From contig CM043962.1 in the NCBI GenBank assembly GCA_014529385.2, forward strand, positions 121,729,970 through 121,793,969: 64,000 nucleotides of DNA. Direction: 5' to 3'. This DNA comes from Adiantum capillus-veneris (lineage: Eukaryota > Streptophyta > Polypodiopsida > Polypodiales > Pteridaceae). Positions 49,271 to 59,730 of the stretch are shown piece after piece. Numbering within the stretch: position 1 is the stretch's first letter; each line of letters begins with the position of its first letter. The position numbers and the translations under genes are program-made. The notes beneath the pieces were generated by a model. That model ran no database searches. It saw nothing but the letters and a program-made list of their open reading frames with translations, and was not told the DNA's origin.

Positions 49271-50477
49271 CTAATCTTGTGCGTGTGGTGATGTGGGGGC
49301 TGTTGGTTGAGGTTGAGGAGAGGTGGTGGCTTGGGGGTTTGGGGGCTCTGGAGCTGCTTCATGAGTAGGAGAGCTGCTGGGTGGGGGGTTTGGGGGCTCT
49401 GGAGCTGCTTCATGAGCAGGAGAGGTGCTAGGTGGGGGGTTTGAGGGTTCAGGAGCTGTTTTATCAGGACGAGAGCTGGTGGGAGCTTGGGTTGGGGAGG
49501 AATCTGGGGAGATATTGATGTGTGCTTGTTTTGGTGTGGCAGACACGGGGTATCTTGTCGGCGGAGGCCTAGGCGTGGGCCTTGGTGTTGGCGGGATAAA
49601 AGCATCACATGCTCCGTCTGGACGCATGGTCGCGCAATTGATCAAGTTTTCAATCATTCTGTTTCTAAACAAAGAAACATCAGCCTTTGAATAATCTACC
49701 AAATTTCTTACCTGCGTTAAGAACATCATGTTTATTAACATAGCTACTAACTTATTAAGATACAAATCTGTACACGAGTGTCAAATGCTTACACTTCTAC
49801 GACTTCCATCAAGCATGACCCCTAACAAAATTTTTGCATTGAATAAGACCCTCCATCTACAAGAGTAGGCATCGTCCGGCTTAGGGACTTTGCAACTAAT
49901 AATTGTAAGATTCTCATATATCTGCTCTTGTGTTAAAGCTTTAAGAGCAGACACAAGCTTCCGAACAGATCTGCGCAAAATACAATTAAATTTCATAAGA
50001 AACTTTTAACAAAATTCTATGCGATGTCGAACAAAATACAAAACCTCTTACCTACGTACTTTACCATGAAATCCATGGGATGAATTAGCAAGGTAGCACC
50101 GGTTTCGTTTAAGGTGTAAGAGAACAAGACTCCAATGAGATCTGTTACAAATAAACATAAGCAAAACATATGTCATCACAAAAAATTAGAGTTCAAGATA
50201 AAATAATTTCACTATTGAAAACATTGCGTACCCTTCATGATAAGCCAGAACAAAATTTTTTTCCGTATCAATGTTCACTGACTGGAACCAGTCAACTACT
50301 TCCACTAAAGATGTATCCTCGGCCGTCAAAACGACCGAGAGGTTCGAGTCAAGGACGGCGACATCATCTTGCATATTCCAAGGCAAATTTGAAACTACAA
50401 AACTGTAAAGAAATTCGTGTCATACAAAATTGAATATATTAAAAGAATTTATTGTGAAAAAAAGAATAGCACGCACC
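49271..50477 (-). pseudogene. element D gene 2, C-terminal part: ULP1/C48-type protease
   Basis: Exons on the complement: 50394-50232, 50141-50052, 49970-49793 and 49711-49271, joined by GT-AG introns with matching phases; the upstream in-frame exon ends at 50477. Motifs fit SUMO-type proteases: the catalytic His is in GSHWSLVLLHLK (the exon 2-3 junction forms the Gly), and exactly 17 residues later, where Asp is expected, stands Asn (YLANS). Then VPKPDDAYSCRWRVL holds the candidate Cys, but the usual Gln six residues before it and the Gly after it are missing. The tail is Pro-rich with three repeats of an APEPPNPPPSSSP type. ULP1 proteases are known passengers of plant DNA transposons. The Asp-to-Asn change should disable it. 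Confidence 0.75.
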
Positions 50478-51290
50478 AAAGCAAGCAGTTGATGATTGAG
50501 TCTGTGAGTTCCCTCGTCCGGTTGTGTCAAATTGCAATCTTGTGGGGGTGATAAGGAAAATACAGAATGCGTCCCCACACAGGAAGGCCAACATGGAAAT
50601 AGGGAAACAGCAATGACAAATCATCAGTGTTGGCATCGCTGTGGCATGTGCCATTTGTTCCTCCATCATCTCAAGGCGTAACAGCTCCAATCTCTCACTA
50701 TCGTCTTATGTTGTGTCCCGCTCAGTGTTGAGACGGGTGCTGTATCGATGCATTTGTGTAGACACTTCATGAAATTTGACCTTGTCAATAGGTGGTATTC
50801 TAAGAATATTGTCCATCTTTCTGTCTAAAATACCGGCAGGCAGTATTGTTTTGTCATACCTGAACCTGAGAAGGCAAAGTGTGTTTATGTCTCGCGGCAT
50901 CAATGTTGTCCTATGGGCGTGGTCCGAGAGAATGTAGCTGTCTTGGAAAAGCTCTACAAAAAAATCCTCGACGGCCTCGTGCAAGCACCCCATTGCACTT
51001 CGAGACCACCGGAAATTCAGGTTGTGTTGCTTGCAAATCTCGCGAACAACTCTCTGGAATGGCAGTTTAGGTATTGCCAATGAAATGTGCTTTTGGAGCT
51101 TACAAAGTTCGAGTAGAACGCTTCTATTCTGCTCGTATCTTCTTCTTCGCATTGTTGCCCGTAACTGCGGCATGGTCTTGCCCAGAATCACCTGCGATGT
51201 TGACAATTGCAATGTAGACGAGCTAGCCTGGCCCTGCGGACCAGACAGGCCAGGATAAACCTTCCTTACTGTTTGCTTTGTGCGGGTCAT
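50478..51290 (-). pseudogene. element D gene 2, N-terminal part: divergent histone H3-like protein
   Basis: The frame from ATG 51290 runs 194 codons to TAA 50706-50708. The N-terminus TRTKQTVRK follows the histone H3 tail (ARTKQTARK), keeping R2, K4, Q5, T6, R8 and K9. The fold is at about residues 56-150: LELCKLQKHISLAIPKLPFQ, RVVREICKQHNLNFRWSRSA, HEAVEDFFVELFQDS and HAHRTTLMPRDINTL align with H3 helices N to 3, with no insertion in loop 1, so it is not a typical centromeric H3. About 45 extra residues follow. After the stop the same frame stays open for 76 codons (DDSERLELLRLEMMEEQ) to a donor at 50477 that joins the protease exons in phase, so one H3-ULP1 fusion protein of about 561 residues is possible. 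Confidence 0.78.
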
Positions 51291-51299
51291 GACCTGAAC

Positions 51300-52169
51300 G
51301 AGGAGAATGCGAGGAAATATGGAAATCTGGATGTGGGTAAAAAGGCAGAGTGACTAGAGACACTTCGGAAAAAACGACGAGAAAAAAAAGGGGGGGGGGG
51401 TGTTTATATTAGCGGAATAAGTATAATGAGAAGAGGCGGCTGCATTAATCATGACATCGCGAGGTATGACGGGAAGCGTGCGAGCATAATGATTATGCAC
51501 CACGTGGCACATCGGGACTCAAGCGATATTGGTGGTGCCGAAATTAGTGGCACTACCTATTCGCAGGGTGGCGCGACGAGGAAAGAAGCGCCCCAACGGG
51601 TTGCCCTAGCAACAACGGTATGTCGCGGCACAACGTGAGGAAGCGGTCTAGAGTACTCTGCACTGGTCGTATCACGTACTGACGCGACAACAAGCTGTCG
51701 TGCCAAAACGCGATAGCGGTGATTTTGTGGAGCGGCGACACCAGTTTCGCGTTTTGGCGCGACCGTTCTAGGGCGGCTGACACGTGGCGTAATCATCACG
51801 GTGACTGCATGATGCACGCGTGGCGCGACAAAAAGGGCATCGTGGCACAACGCGAGGAGGCGGACCTGAGTACTCTGGACTGGCCGTATTGCGTTATGAC
51901 GCGACAACAAGTTGTCGCGCCAAAACGCGATAGCGGTGCTTTTCTGGTGTGGCGGCACCATTTTCGCGTTGTGGTGCGACCGTTCCACAGCGGCGGCTGA
52001 CACGTGACGTAATCATCATGGCGACTGCATGATGCACGCCGGCCCCATGATGCACGTCAATCGATGTCATCATTGTCCTCGGGAGTCCTATAAATATGAC
52101 TTGCTCCCCTCTTTGCCCTTTATTTGGATGTTGTGCTCTCTCGTCTATCTTAGCTTTTGAATTTCCGTT
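51300..52169. promoter_or_regulatory. divergent promoter region between element D genes 2 and 3
   Basis: GC-rich sequence unlike the rest of the window. TATA candidates lie at 52089-52096 (TATAAATA, plus, 74 bp before the gene 3 ATG) and 51403-51408 (complement TATAAA, about 115 bp before the gene 2 ATG). E2F-like words TTTTGGCGCG occur in the repeats, TGACGT at 52005-52010 and ACGTCA at 52054-52059 match the plant histone hexamer, and CACGTG cores occur near 51512, 51780 and 52001. This combination is what plant S-phase histone promoters carry, so the H3-like gene may be cell-cycle regulated. Activity is inferred. Confidence 0.6.
51628..52039. repeat. 217-bp tandem repeat with internal inverted repeats
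   Basis: Two diverged units (51628-51844 and 51845-52039) share GCACAACG-GAGGA-GCGG, GTACTCTG-ACTGG, ACGCGACAACAAG-TGTCG, CCAAAACGCGATAGCGGTG and ATCATC-GTGACTGCATGATGCACGC. In unit 1, GCCAAAACGCGA (51702-51713) is matched by its exact complement at 51747-51758; in unit 2, GCGACAAC (51901-51908) and GTTGTCGC (51911-51918) form a perfect short hairpin. Confidence 0.88.
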
Positions 52170-53806
52170 ATGGACCCCTTCAATGTTGAAGCAGAGGAGG
52201 AAGTGCCTTGCTTTGAGGATGCCCCCCAAGAAAAACTATCTCATTTTCTATACCGCATTGGGCTTCAGCAGCGCGAGACAGAGATCAGGCCGATGTTCAA
52301 TCCAGATTTTTCTTTGCATGAGTGGATTGTCTCCGCGCAACATTACCTATCAGGTTTTGAGCAGACCTACCAGCAGCAAACTTCTGGTGGCATTGTCGAG
52401 ATATAAGGATTTCGTTTTGTTCACATGAAGGATATCAATTCGGACTCCTCCAAGAAACACATATTTTCTAGGAGTTGCCTTAAGTTGCCAGTGCACTTGC
52501 GGATAACAGACTACAAGTGTACACTTCATAACCGCAAGTGTCGAGTGGCTGAATATTATGCAGGTTTTATTTTATATTTGCATTTAAGTTTGGATGAGCA
52601 TGCTGCTGCTGCAGAGGCCTCGCTAGAGGATCAGACTGGGGAGGGTCAAGAGCCCAAGTCTCGGGGAAGCCTTGCCTTGTAGGTTTCAGAGGGAGTCCAG
52701 CTTCAGGAGGGTGATTTTCCTACTAGTGTTCTACCTACCATACCTATTGGTGATTTGCAGTATGTCATGCTTAACGACATTATGGAGCTTTTTGAACTTC
52801 GAGAGGACTATTGCCTTGCCATTGTGGCACAGAATCTCGAAGAGGATGATGCTGTCATTGACCCTGAGCACGACAAGTATTCTGTTATAGATGCCCATGT
52901 AAATGACGATGAGTTCGTTGACCCCGCAAGTGCACTTGTGATGATTTACAATGATGTTGCTAGGTATGAGCGCACGCTTCTAACAGAAAAGGAGTTCATG
53001 GAAGTGCAAAAAAAGCTAGGGATTGAAGAAATGGGTAAGGCAAGCACTTCTTCATCATCTTTGGCCTCAACCTCCAATGCGTCCATTGGAGGTCAGGGCG
53101 GCATCAACCTATGGAATGAGGACTTACTTGAGGAAGATGAAAACCAGAAGGTAATCTTTTTTTATTTGCCTTACCTTTTTGGTTTCTACTTATCTCATTT
53201 CATAACTTTAATTTGTTGCAGTTGGTGGTCTATGATGATACCTTCATTCCTCGCTCTCGTGGACGAGGCATGGGAGATTTAGGGAAGAATTCCTCTCTCG
53301 GCCAATACTTAAAGAATCTTAAGTATCCGAGTTTTTTGGTCTTCCATTCGTCCTTCTCCAATGACAACGCGGAGCTACCCTTGATGACGTTGAAGACACT
53401 TTCAAGATATTTAGGAGGGGCCGTCATTAGGTGGAACAAAGATAAAATAATGCTTTTAGAAAAAAAGGCCGCATTGTATATGTTTGGCCAAGGGCCAGGA
53501 ATGTATGGTTTGCGTAGTCGCTATTTTTTGACCCAAGCAGCATATGGTTTGGCATGCGGAATCACTGACCCTGCGCAATTACTAGAGTATGACAAGCATG
53601 CTATGTTTCGCAATAAACAACCAATTGCGCATCTGCCTACTGAAGAAATGTCTCTTGTGGCTGTGGAGGTGGAGACAAATGTACTGTTGACAAACGAACC
53701 TGCAGGACTAGGTTGCAAAAGACCAAGGCAAGAAGAAGACGATAACACACAGCAGGCAAAAAGGGCAGAATATTTTGTAACTTTTCCTGACGAAGATGAA
53801 GAATAG
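52170..53806 (+). pseudogene. element D gene 3, unknown protein, two exons, two in-frame stops
   Basis: One frame runs from ATG 52170 to 53150, joins exon 2 (53222-53806) through a GT-AG intron of 71 bp in phase 0, and ends at TAG 53804-53806: 521 codons including internal stops TAA 52404-52406 and TAG 52680-52682. The frame is otherwise open on both sides of each stop, so they are probably mutations. The N-terminal part is acidic; a Ser-rich linker lies near 53035-53090; exon 2 has a compact part (LVVYDDTFIPRSRGRGMGDL, YLGGAVIRWNKDKIMLLEKK) and ends with a KRPRQEEDDNTQQAKR cluster that could act as a bipartite nuclear signal. Function is unknown. It shares its promoter with the H3-like gene. 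Confidence 0.65.
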
Positions 53807-53945
53807 AGAAGCTCCAATGTATATTGTCGATGCCAAAAAATAGTACATTTTCTGTCAAAACAATGAGTACATTATGTTTCTCACTTTTGTGACTGGTTGT
53901 CTTCTCTTGGCACAAAAAATTATATTGTGTTACAATGCGCTATCT

Positions 53946-56764
53946 TTAGGAAGTCTCAAACAACTTGGGTCGGAGTTGTCCAAGTTTTTCCAATGCGTTC
54001 TTTTTGAAGTAGCCACTCTGCATGTCGCGATGCCGCAGAAGATGCCTCCCATATTTCCTTCTTCCGTCGTTTGCTTGCTAATCTCATTGCTTGGCCAATC
54101 TGACTGTCTTTGACACATTCCTTCCGGTGTGTTCTATGCATAAGTTTTCGATAAGTCCATTGATGTAGTTCCTCCAAACTGTTGGATTTGTTTGCACCAC
54201 CTCCGTGATGAGTGTGGCTGAAGTAGCTAGTACGGGCTTGGTAGTGAGTTTTCTCCATACCTTGTGCAGACTATATAGCCAAGCTACCATAGTGCCTAGC
54301 AAACCAAGGCGTGTGGTTGCATATGATATGCTGAAAAAAAAAACCAGCCTATTGTTTATATGTAAATATATAATCACAATTTTATCAAATAAAGTAATAT
54401 ACCATGTAATGAGTTATGTGTTGGTTTGTCCATGCAGATATGAAAGACCTGTGGAAGGTCTCCAGAGCGTCTTGAAAATGTATAGTCAGTATCTCTCCAA
54501 GTATTGAGCTCACAAAACTTGAATATGGAATCCAAAATTTTCCACACGTTCGCTTTGCGAGTCCTTGCTGCACCATTGTCTGTGTGGTCAACCACTGCAT
54601 TGTGCAGGTTTCTCCACTGGTTGTATCTCAATGTGAACCTTTTCTGAGCACTTTGGCTTTTGCGTTGTCTGCCACTTGTTGGCATCGACAAGAAGAGATG
54701 GGCTTTCACACCGCCAATAGACAAGTTCTTTGGCACATCTCGACCATTCTTAGACCTCTTCTCGTCCTGCTCTATTTTCACATATCCTCCATGCAAGTCC
54801 ATATCTGAGAAAACTGTTTCCAATGATAATATAGCCCTTTGTTTTGCTGACGCTGGCCGAGTGGTCCAAGCAAAACAAATGTACAGAAACATAAGTTTCT
54901 CAATGATTTTGCAGAGTGCATGCATAGTGCAAATATGTACTCTGGATAGTGGAATATCCAACACTGGGCGGAAGTTAAGGTCCTGCAAATGTCTGTCCGG
55001 TGCTCTCCTCCAATTTCTTTTGTCAAGATCAATGACTCCTCCCATGCAATACAAACAAGGGCTTTTACTTGTTGCTCCTTTTGAGATGTTGTACATACAC
55101 TTTAGGGTTTTGAGATCTCCAGCCATATGCCACTCTACTGTGTATGAACCCATGCCTAATACATCGAGTGTCTTTCCATTTCTCTGTTCGCTTATGAATT
55201 CAGGAATACTTGTTTGATGGAAAACCAGTTAAGAATATCGAAATTCTCTGCAGGCACCTGAAATGGGAAAACCAAACCAATCAAATGAAACATGTCTAAC
55301 CAATTTTTTAAGCAAAAACTTGTTGATATCAAACCTTGAATGTGGCTAATAAGAAAATATTGTTTTTGGATTGCACGCTAAAGTTTCTAGGGTCGTCTGA
55401 AGCAATGCTTTCATCTAATGCTCTATTCATAAGTGTTATTGTGACACGCTCAACCTTTGTCTCTTTCACTAGGTTGCACTCATCCAGTTTAAGCACAAAC
55501 TTCAAGACTCCATTGCATTCCTCTTGAGAAACCTCGAACAATTGAACAATATATGTCTGCAAAGCTACTAAATCATAAAATATATTATTGTATTTGTCAT
55601 AGACCACTTCCTCTGCTGATGGTGATCTGTACATTGCTTCAATGTGAAAAGGAGTGCCCAATGTCCGAAGCACTTCCTAGTTGACCTCCAGTCTTGTCTT
55701 TCGAATGGAGAAAGGATTTGGCAGCAACGTGTGCTTGAGATTGAACTTCTTACTTTGTTGCTGCATAGTTATGTAAACAGAAAATTAAGTAAATGGACTA
55801 TTTCCAAGTTTTCAAATGCTACACATATCCAATATACCTAAAAATTGCAGACATTTGATTTGACAGGTGAAGACAATTGATTCAAACACCAGACATACCT
55901 AAAAATTGCAGAATAACCTTTGTTGGATATTACGGCTTTATCCAGAATCGACTGAACATCACGTGTTTGGAGTTGATTCTATTTCAAAAGAGTGTCAAGT
56001 TGCTTAGCAACAATCTTGCAGTAGCGCTTATCGTCCAAAAGTCCGGCGACATCTTTGCGTTTTAGTATGAGACCATAAGGAATTGAAGAAGCTGGTGTGT
56101 TGCTGTCAATATTTGACTGAGGATGTAACAACGATCTAAGCATAAATATGAAAAGTAAGATATAAAACTACAAATGTAAAGATGAATTAAACCTGCTTGA
56201 ATGATAATCTTACTTGATTGCTTTAACCCTCTTCTTAAAACCCCCAGAACCAACCTTCAGCTGTTCAATGTCTCGTAAGCGCCGTTCTCTTAACCGAGGA
56301 CCCAAGACAATATTTTTTTCTCTGAGATCCTGTGAGAGCTGCATGATGCTTTCGTCCTTGCCTTTCCGTTGCTGAGCGCACTTTGTCACAGTTTGCTTCA
56401 AGAAAAAGTTTTCTTTGTGTGCAAGGGCTCTCTCAAGCTTAAGAATATCACTTTTGGCCGCCAAATGCTTGGTGTAGCCATATAAACCAGAATAACCGTC
56501 TCCTACATAGTTCAACAATGACGTTATGTTTCTGAACGGTGGAGTTGAGTTGGTGATAGGATGCTCAGGATATATCCTGCCATTCACCCAAAGATTGACG
56601 CTTTTTTAACCTTGAAATCGGAAGTTCTCCTTTGAAGCTTCCGAAAGGATGCCTCGCTTATTCTTCTTGTGGAGGGGCTCGTATTCTCTGGACAGTTCGA
56701 TATGCATATGATACACATCGTTTTGACTCCTCGTCGGAGTTCTGTGTGAAGATGATAATGACAT
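53946..56764 (-). pseudogene. element D gene 4, large protein, best transposase candidate, five in-frame stops
   Basis: Exons on the complement: 56764-56214 (ATG MSLSSSHRTPTRSQ), 56135-55899, about 55780-55335, 55257-54403 and 54330-53946. Stops interrupt an otherwise steady frame: TAA 56606-56608, TAG 55979-55981, TAG 55677-55679, TGA 54084-54086 and TAG 54078-54080, plus a frameshift near 55225. Exon 1 has a coiled-coil-like stretch (LKLERALAHKENFFLKQ). Exon 3 has LKFVLKLDECNLVKE, and exon 4 has WHMAGDLKTL followed 20 residues later by CLYC, then VHICTMHALCKIIEK. Spaced Asp residues with a CxxC pair after the second resemble uncharacterised DDE-type transposases. I cannot name the superfamily. 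The exon 3 acceptor and the exon 4-5 phase are unresolved. Confidence 0.6.
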
Positions 56765-56775
56765 TGAGACGACTT

Positions 56776-56780
56776 GGTGA
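56776..56780. repeat. left target-site duplication GGTGA of the copia element
   Basis: GGTGA directly before the left LTR is repeated at 61874-61878 after the right LTR. The site is 12 bp upstream of the gene 4 start codon of element D. Confidence 0.92.
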
Positions 56781-57007
56781 TGTTACCATATACATGTGGT
56801 AGTGATGTGTGTGAACACACTAGGACCGCCGGGGCATTTTTTCCCTCTTTAGGAGGTTTTTCCCCCTGTGCATTGTATATACGCCCATCACTCTAGGGCT
56901 ATCTATCTTTCCATTGCATACTAAGTAACACACTCTCTATTGTGTGCCTTGAGCTTCCTTCGTATTCTCCAAGCTGTGTGTGTTTCTCTGCAACCCTAAT
57001 TCCAACA
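56781..57007 (+). repeat. left LTR of the copia element
   Basis: Starts TGTTACCATATACATGTGG and ends CCTAATTCCAACA. A TGTATATACG block near 56874 may be part of its promoter. Confidence 0.94.
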
Positions 57008-57008
57008 A

Positions 57009-57021
57009 TTGGTATCAGAGC
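57009..57021 (+). promoter_or_regulatory. primer-binding site of the copia element
   Basis: TTGGTATCAGAGC just after the LTR is the exact initiator-Met-tRNA complement used by most plant copia elements. Confidence 0.93.
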
Positions 57022-57347
57022 AGGTCACGTCCTCCGGGCTTCGTCGCCAGCTGCTCCAGCACACGCCTGCTCACTTTCTCCGATTTCAGTGAGCTTTGGC
57101 GAGCGTTCGCAGGTCGACAAAATTTTTGGGAATGCTCAAAGAGCTCGTTCTGCTCAGAATTTTGATTTGGGCTCAATTCGGCCTCTGTTTCCACTACAGA
57201 CAGTACTGCACAGGCTATTTCGTCATTTTGTGCAGAATTTTTGTCAGTGCCGTATAGTCTTCTACGGTTTGTGCTATATAGGACAGGTTGTTTCCGCTCC
57301 GTTTCTCCTATTTTCGGACAGTTTTCACATCAGGTGCAGCATTTACC

Positions 57348-58380
57348 ATGGCTGACAACAACAACACAGATGTGTTCAAGATGTTTGCTGCCGAGGACAG
57401 GTTGGATGGGGACAACTACCCTATGTGGGCTTATATGATGCAACATGTTCTTTTGTCAAAGGGTGTCTGGAACATTGTGCAGGGCATTGATGTACGTCCT
57501 GGTTCTGAGGATGTAGGCGATGTTGAGGATGTTGCAGGTCTTGCTGCAAGGATTGCAGCTGTTAGAGTTGTTTTGCCTACGGCAGAACAAGCTCGTTGGG
57601 ATGTTAAGGATGTGCAAGCTCATGCATTGATTGCGTTGTCTGTGAAGCGCACCATTGTTCCTCACATCCGTTTAGCAAAATCTGCAAAACAGGCTTGGGA
57701 TATTCTAGCAGGTCTTTATGCAAGCCGAAATGAGGCTAAAATTGCTTTGCTGCGTAAAGAGCTGGAGTCGAAGATTATGCATGAGGAAGATGATATGGAC
57801 ACTTTCCTTGCTATTGTCAAGGATATCAATGAGCAGCTTATTTCTGCAGGTGAAGTCATTTCAGACAGTTCCCTTGTGCAGACTGTTCTTGATGCCTTAC
57901 CAGATTCCTACCAGACTTTTGCTAGTACTTGGAGACTGATGACCCAAGGAAATCCTGAAGTAGTCAAGTTTGATGCATTATGCACATTGCTGTTGCAAGA
58001 GTCACTTTCTAGAAAAAACAGGACTAGACAGCGTGCAGTTGAACAAGCTTTTATTGCTTCTCAAAGAAAGGGTGGTAACAGTAATGCAACCACTTCTTAT
58101 GGTTCTGTTGCGAGTGGCAAAAATTATGTTCCTAATGCTTCTGCTGGCAGTACTTCATCTAGCAATTCTGGTGATAAGGGAAAAAAGAAGATGCGTTGCC
58201 ATTATTGTAAAGCCAATGATCACTTGATCAAGTCGTGTCCTAAGTTGAAGGCCAAAGAGGCTAAGAAGAAAGAGGGTGGTTCCACTGCAAATGCTGGTTC
58301 CACTACAAATGCAGCCATTGTTGAGTCTTCTATGAAAGGAGACTGTATTGCTGATGTTGATGCAGAATGGGCTTTAGCGC
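57348..58380 (+). pseudogene. copia gag, largely open
   Basis: From ATG 57348 (MADNNNTDVFKMF) the frame is open for about 340 codons. It has the copia gag core (LDGDNYPMWAYMM, WDILAGLYAS, MDTFLAIVKDIN, LPDSYQTF) and a CCHC knuckle (CHYCKANDHLIKSC) near 58197-58240, then a Lys- and Ala-rich linker. A frameshift near 58375 separates it from protease. Confidence 0.88.
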
Positions 58381-58399
58381 AGAGTGCACTTACAATCCT

Positions 58400-58660
58400 G
58401 CTATCCATGATGCATGCTTGTCAGTTGTTGCTGCAGATTCACATGTGTGGTATTTCGACAGTGGTGCTACAAAGCACATTACCTCTTTACCTCTCTTGAG
58501 TCTGTCCCTCATGGGAATTCAGTCACTTGTGCCAACAACGCCTCTTATCCAGTTCAGGGAGTTGGAAAGATTGTGCTCACTGCTGCTAATGGTAGTTCCT
58601 TCACACTTGTTGATGCACTTTATGTACCTGGGACTTGCTAGACTTGGACTTGTAGTCAAA
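58400..58660 (+). pseudogene. copia protease
   Basis: VWYFDSGATKHIT (58449-58487) holds the D-S-G active site; the rest lies in a shifted frame (58487-58641, ANGSSFTLVDALYVPG). At least two frameshifts cross it. Confidence 0.8.
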
Positions 58661-59730
58661 TTTGTGGATGACAGATGTACAGTTCATGATCTCAGTTTTG
58701 GTGATGAAATTGTTGCATCTGGCCTTTTGTGCCGTGGGCTGTATAAGCTCACTTTGCATGACAAGTGTGGACAAAACTTTGCAAATGCTGTTGCAGATTC
58801 AAGGGCTATTTCAGATGCAAAACTTTGGCATGCACATTTTGGTCATCTGAATTTTGCCAGTTTGCTGTGTTTGCAGAAATGTGATATGGTTGCTTCTTTG
58901 CCACCTCTTGAAGCACCTGTCAAACATGTTTGTGAAGGCTATATTTTGGGTAAGATGCAGCGTTCTAAGTTTCCAAAGGATGGTTCAGTTCGGGCCACAT
59001 GTAGGTTGCAGCTTGTGCATAGTGATGTTTGTGTGGGCCCATGCAAACTCCGTCCTTGGGCAATTACCTGTACTTCGTGACATTCATTGATGATAACTCC
59101 AGGCATGCATGGGTATTTCCGCTTAAAGCGAAGTCCGAAGTTTTTATGTGCTTCAAACAATTTCTAGCTATGGCTGAAACTGTCTCGAAATGTACTATGG
59201 GCACCCTCTGTTCTGATCGAGGGGGGGAGTATATGTCTCATGAATTTAATGCATTTCTGGCTAGTCGTGGGATAAAACACCAATGTACAGTGCCTTATAC
59301 ACCTCAACAAAATGGTGTTGCTGAGAGGAAAAACAGATCACTGACGGAAATGGCACGATGTATGGTCAAAAGTCAAGCTTTGCCGCATTCTTTTTGGCTT
59401 GAGGCCATCATGTGTGCCACTTATGTACTTAATAGGTGTCCTACAAAAGCTTTGCAGTCTATTACTCCATATGAAGCATGGCATGATAGAAAGCCTTCTA
59501 TTGAGCACATGCGTGTTTTTGGCTATTTGGCATATGCTTTGGTGCCACAAGTGCAACGCAGAAAATTGGATGATAAGGCTGTCAAATGTATTTTTGTTGG
59601 TTATAGTGCTGAAAGCAAAGGTTACAGGTTGTATCATCCGCAAACAAAACGTATTCTGGTTTCTCGGGATGTAGTGTTTGTGGAAGATTTTGTTCAACCT
59701 TGCTGTCATGTACTAGAGACAGTAATGTAA
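58660..59730 (+). pseudogene. copia integrase
   Basis: A pre-integrase box LWHAHFGHLNFASL (58824-58865) is followed by the core: LVHSDVC, LYFVTFIDDNSRHAWVFPLK, TLCSDRGGEYMS and NGVAERKNRS, supplying D, D and E, and by YEAWHDRKPSIEHMRVFG and KCIFVGY. A small shift near 59040 splits the core; the frame 59029-59730 is then open. Confidence 0.9.

Noticed and set aside
50706-51290. Centromeric histone H3 (CENH3) gene
   Set aside because: Loop 1 has canonical H3 length and the tail keeps the canonical H3 word, unlike CENH3; it also sits inside a transposon.
51628-52039. CRISPR or centromeric satellite array
   Set aside because: Only two diverged 217-bp units occur, between two divergent genes; CRISPR arrays are not expected in plant nuclear DNA.
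50706-56608. Reverse U-to-C RNA editing to explain in-frame TAA/TAG/TGA codons
   Set aside because: Such editing is known from organelle transcripts of ferns and hornworts, not nuclear transposons; methyl-cytosine deamination is simpler.
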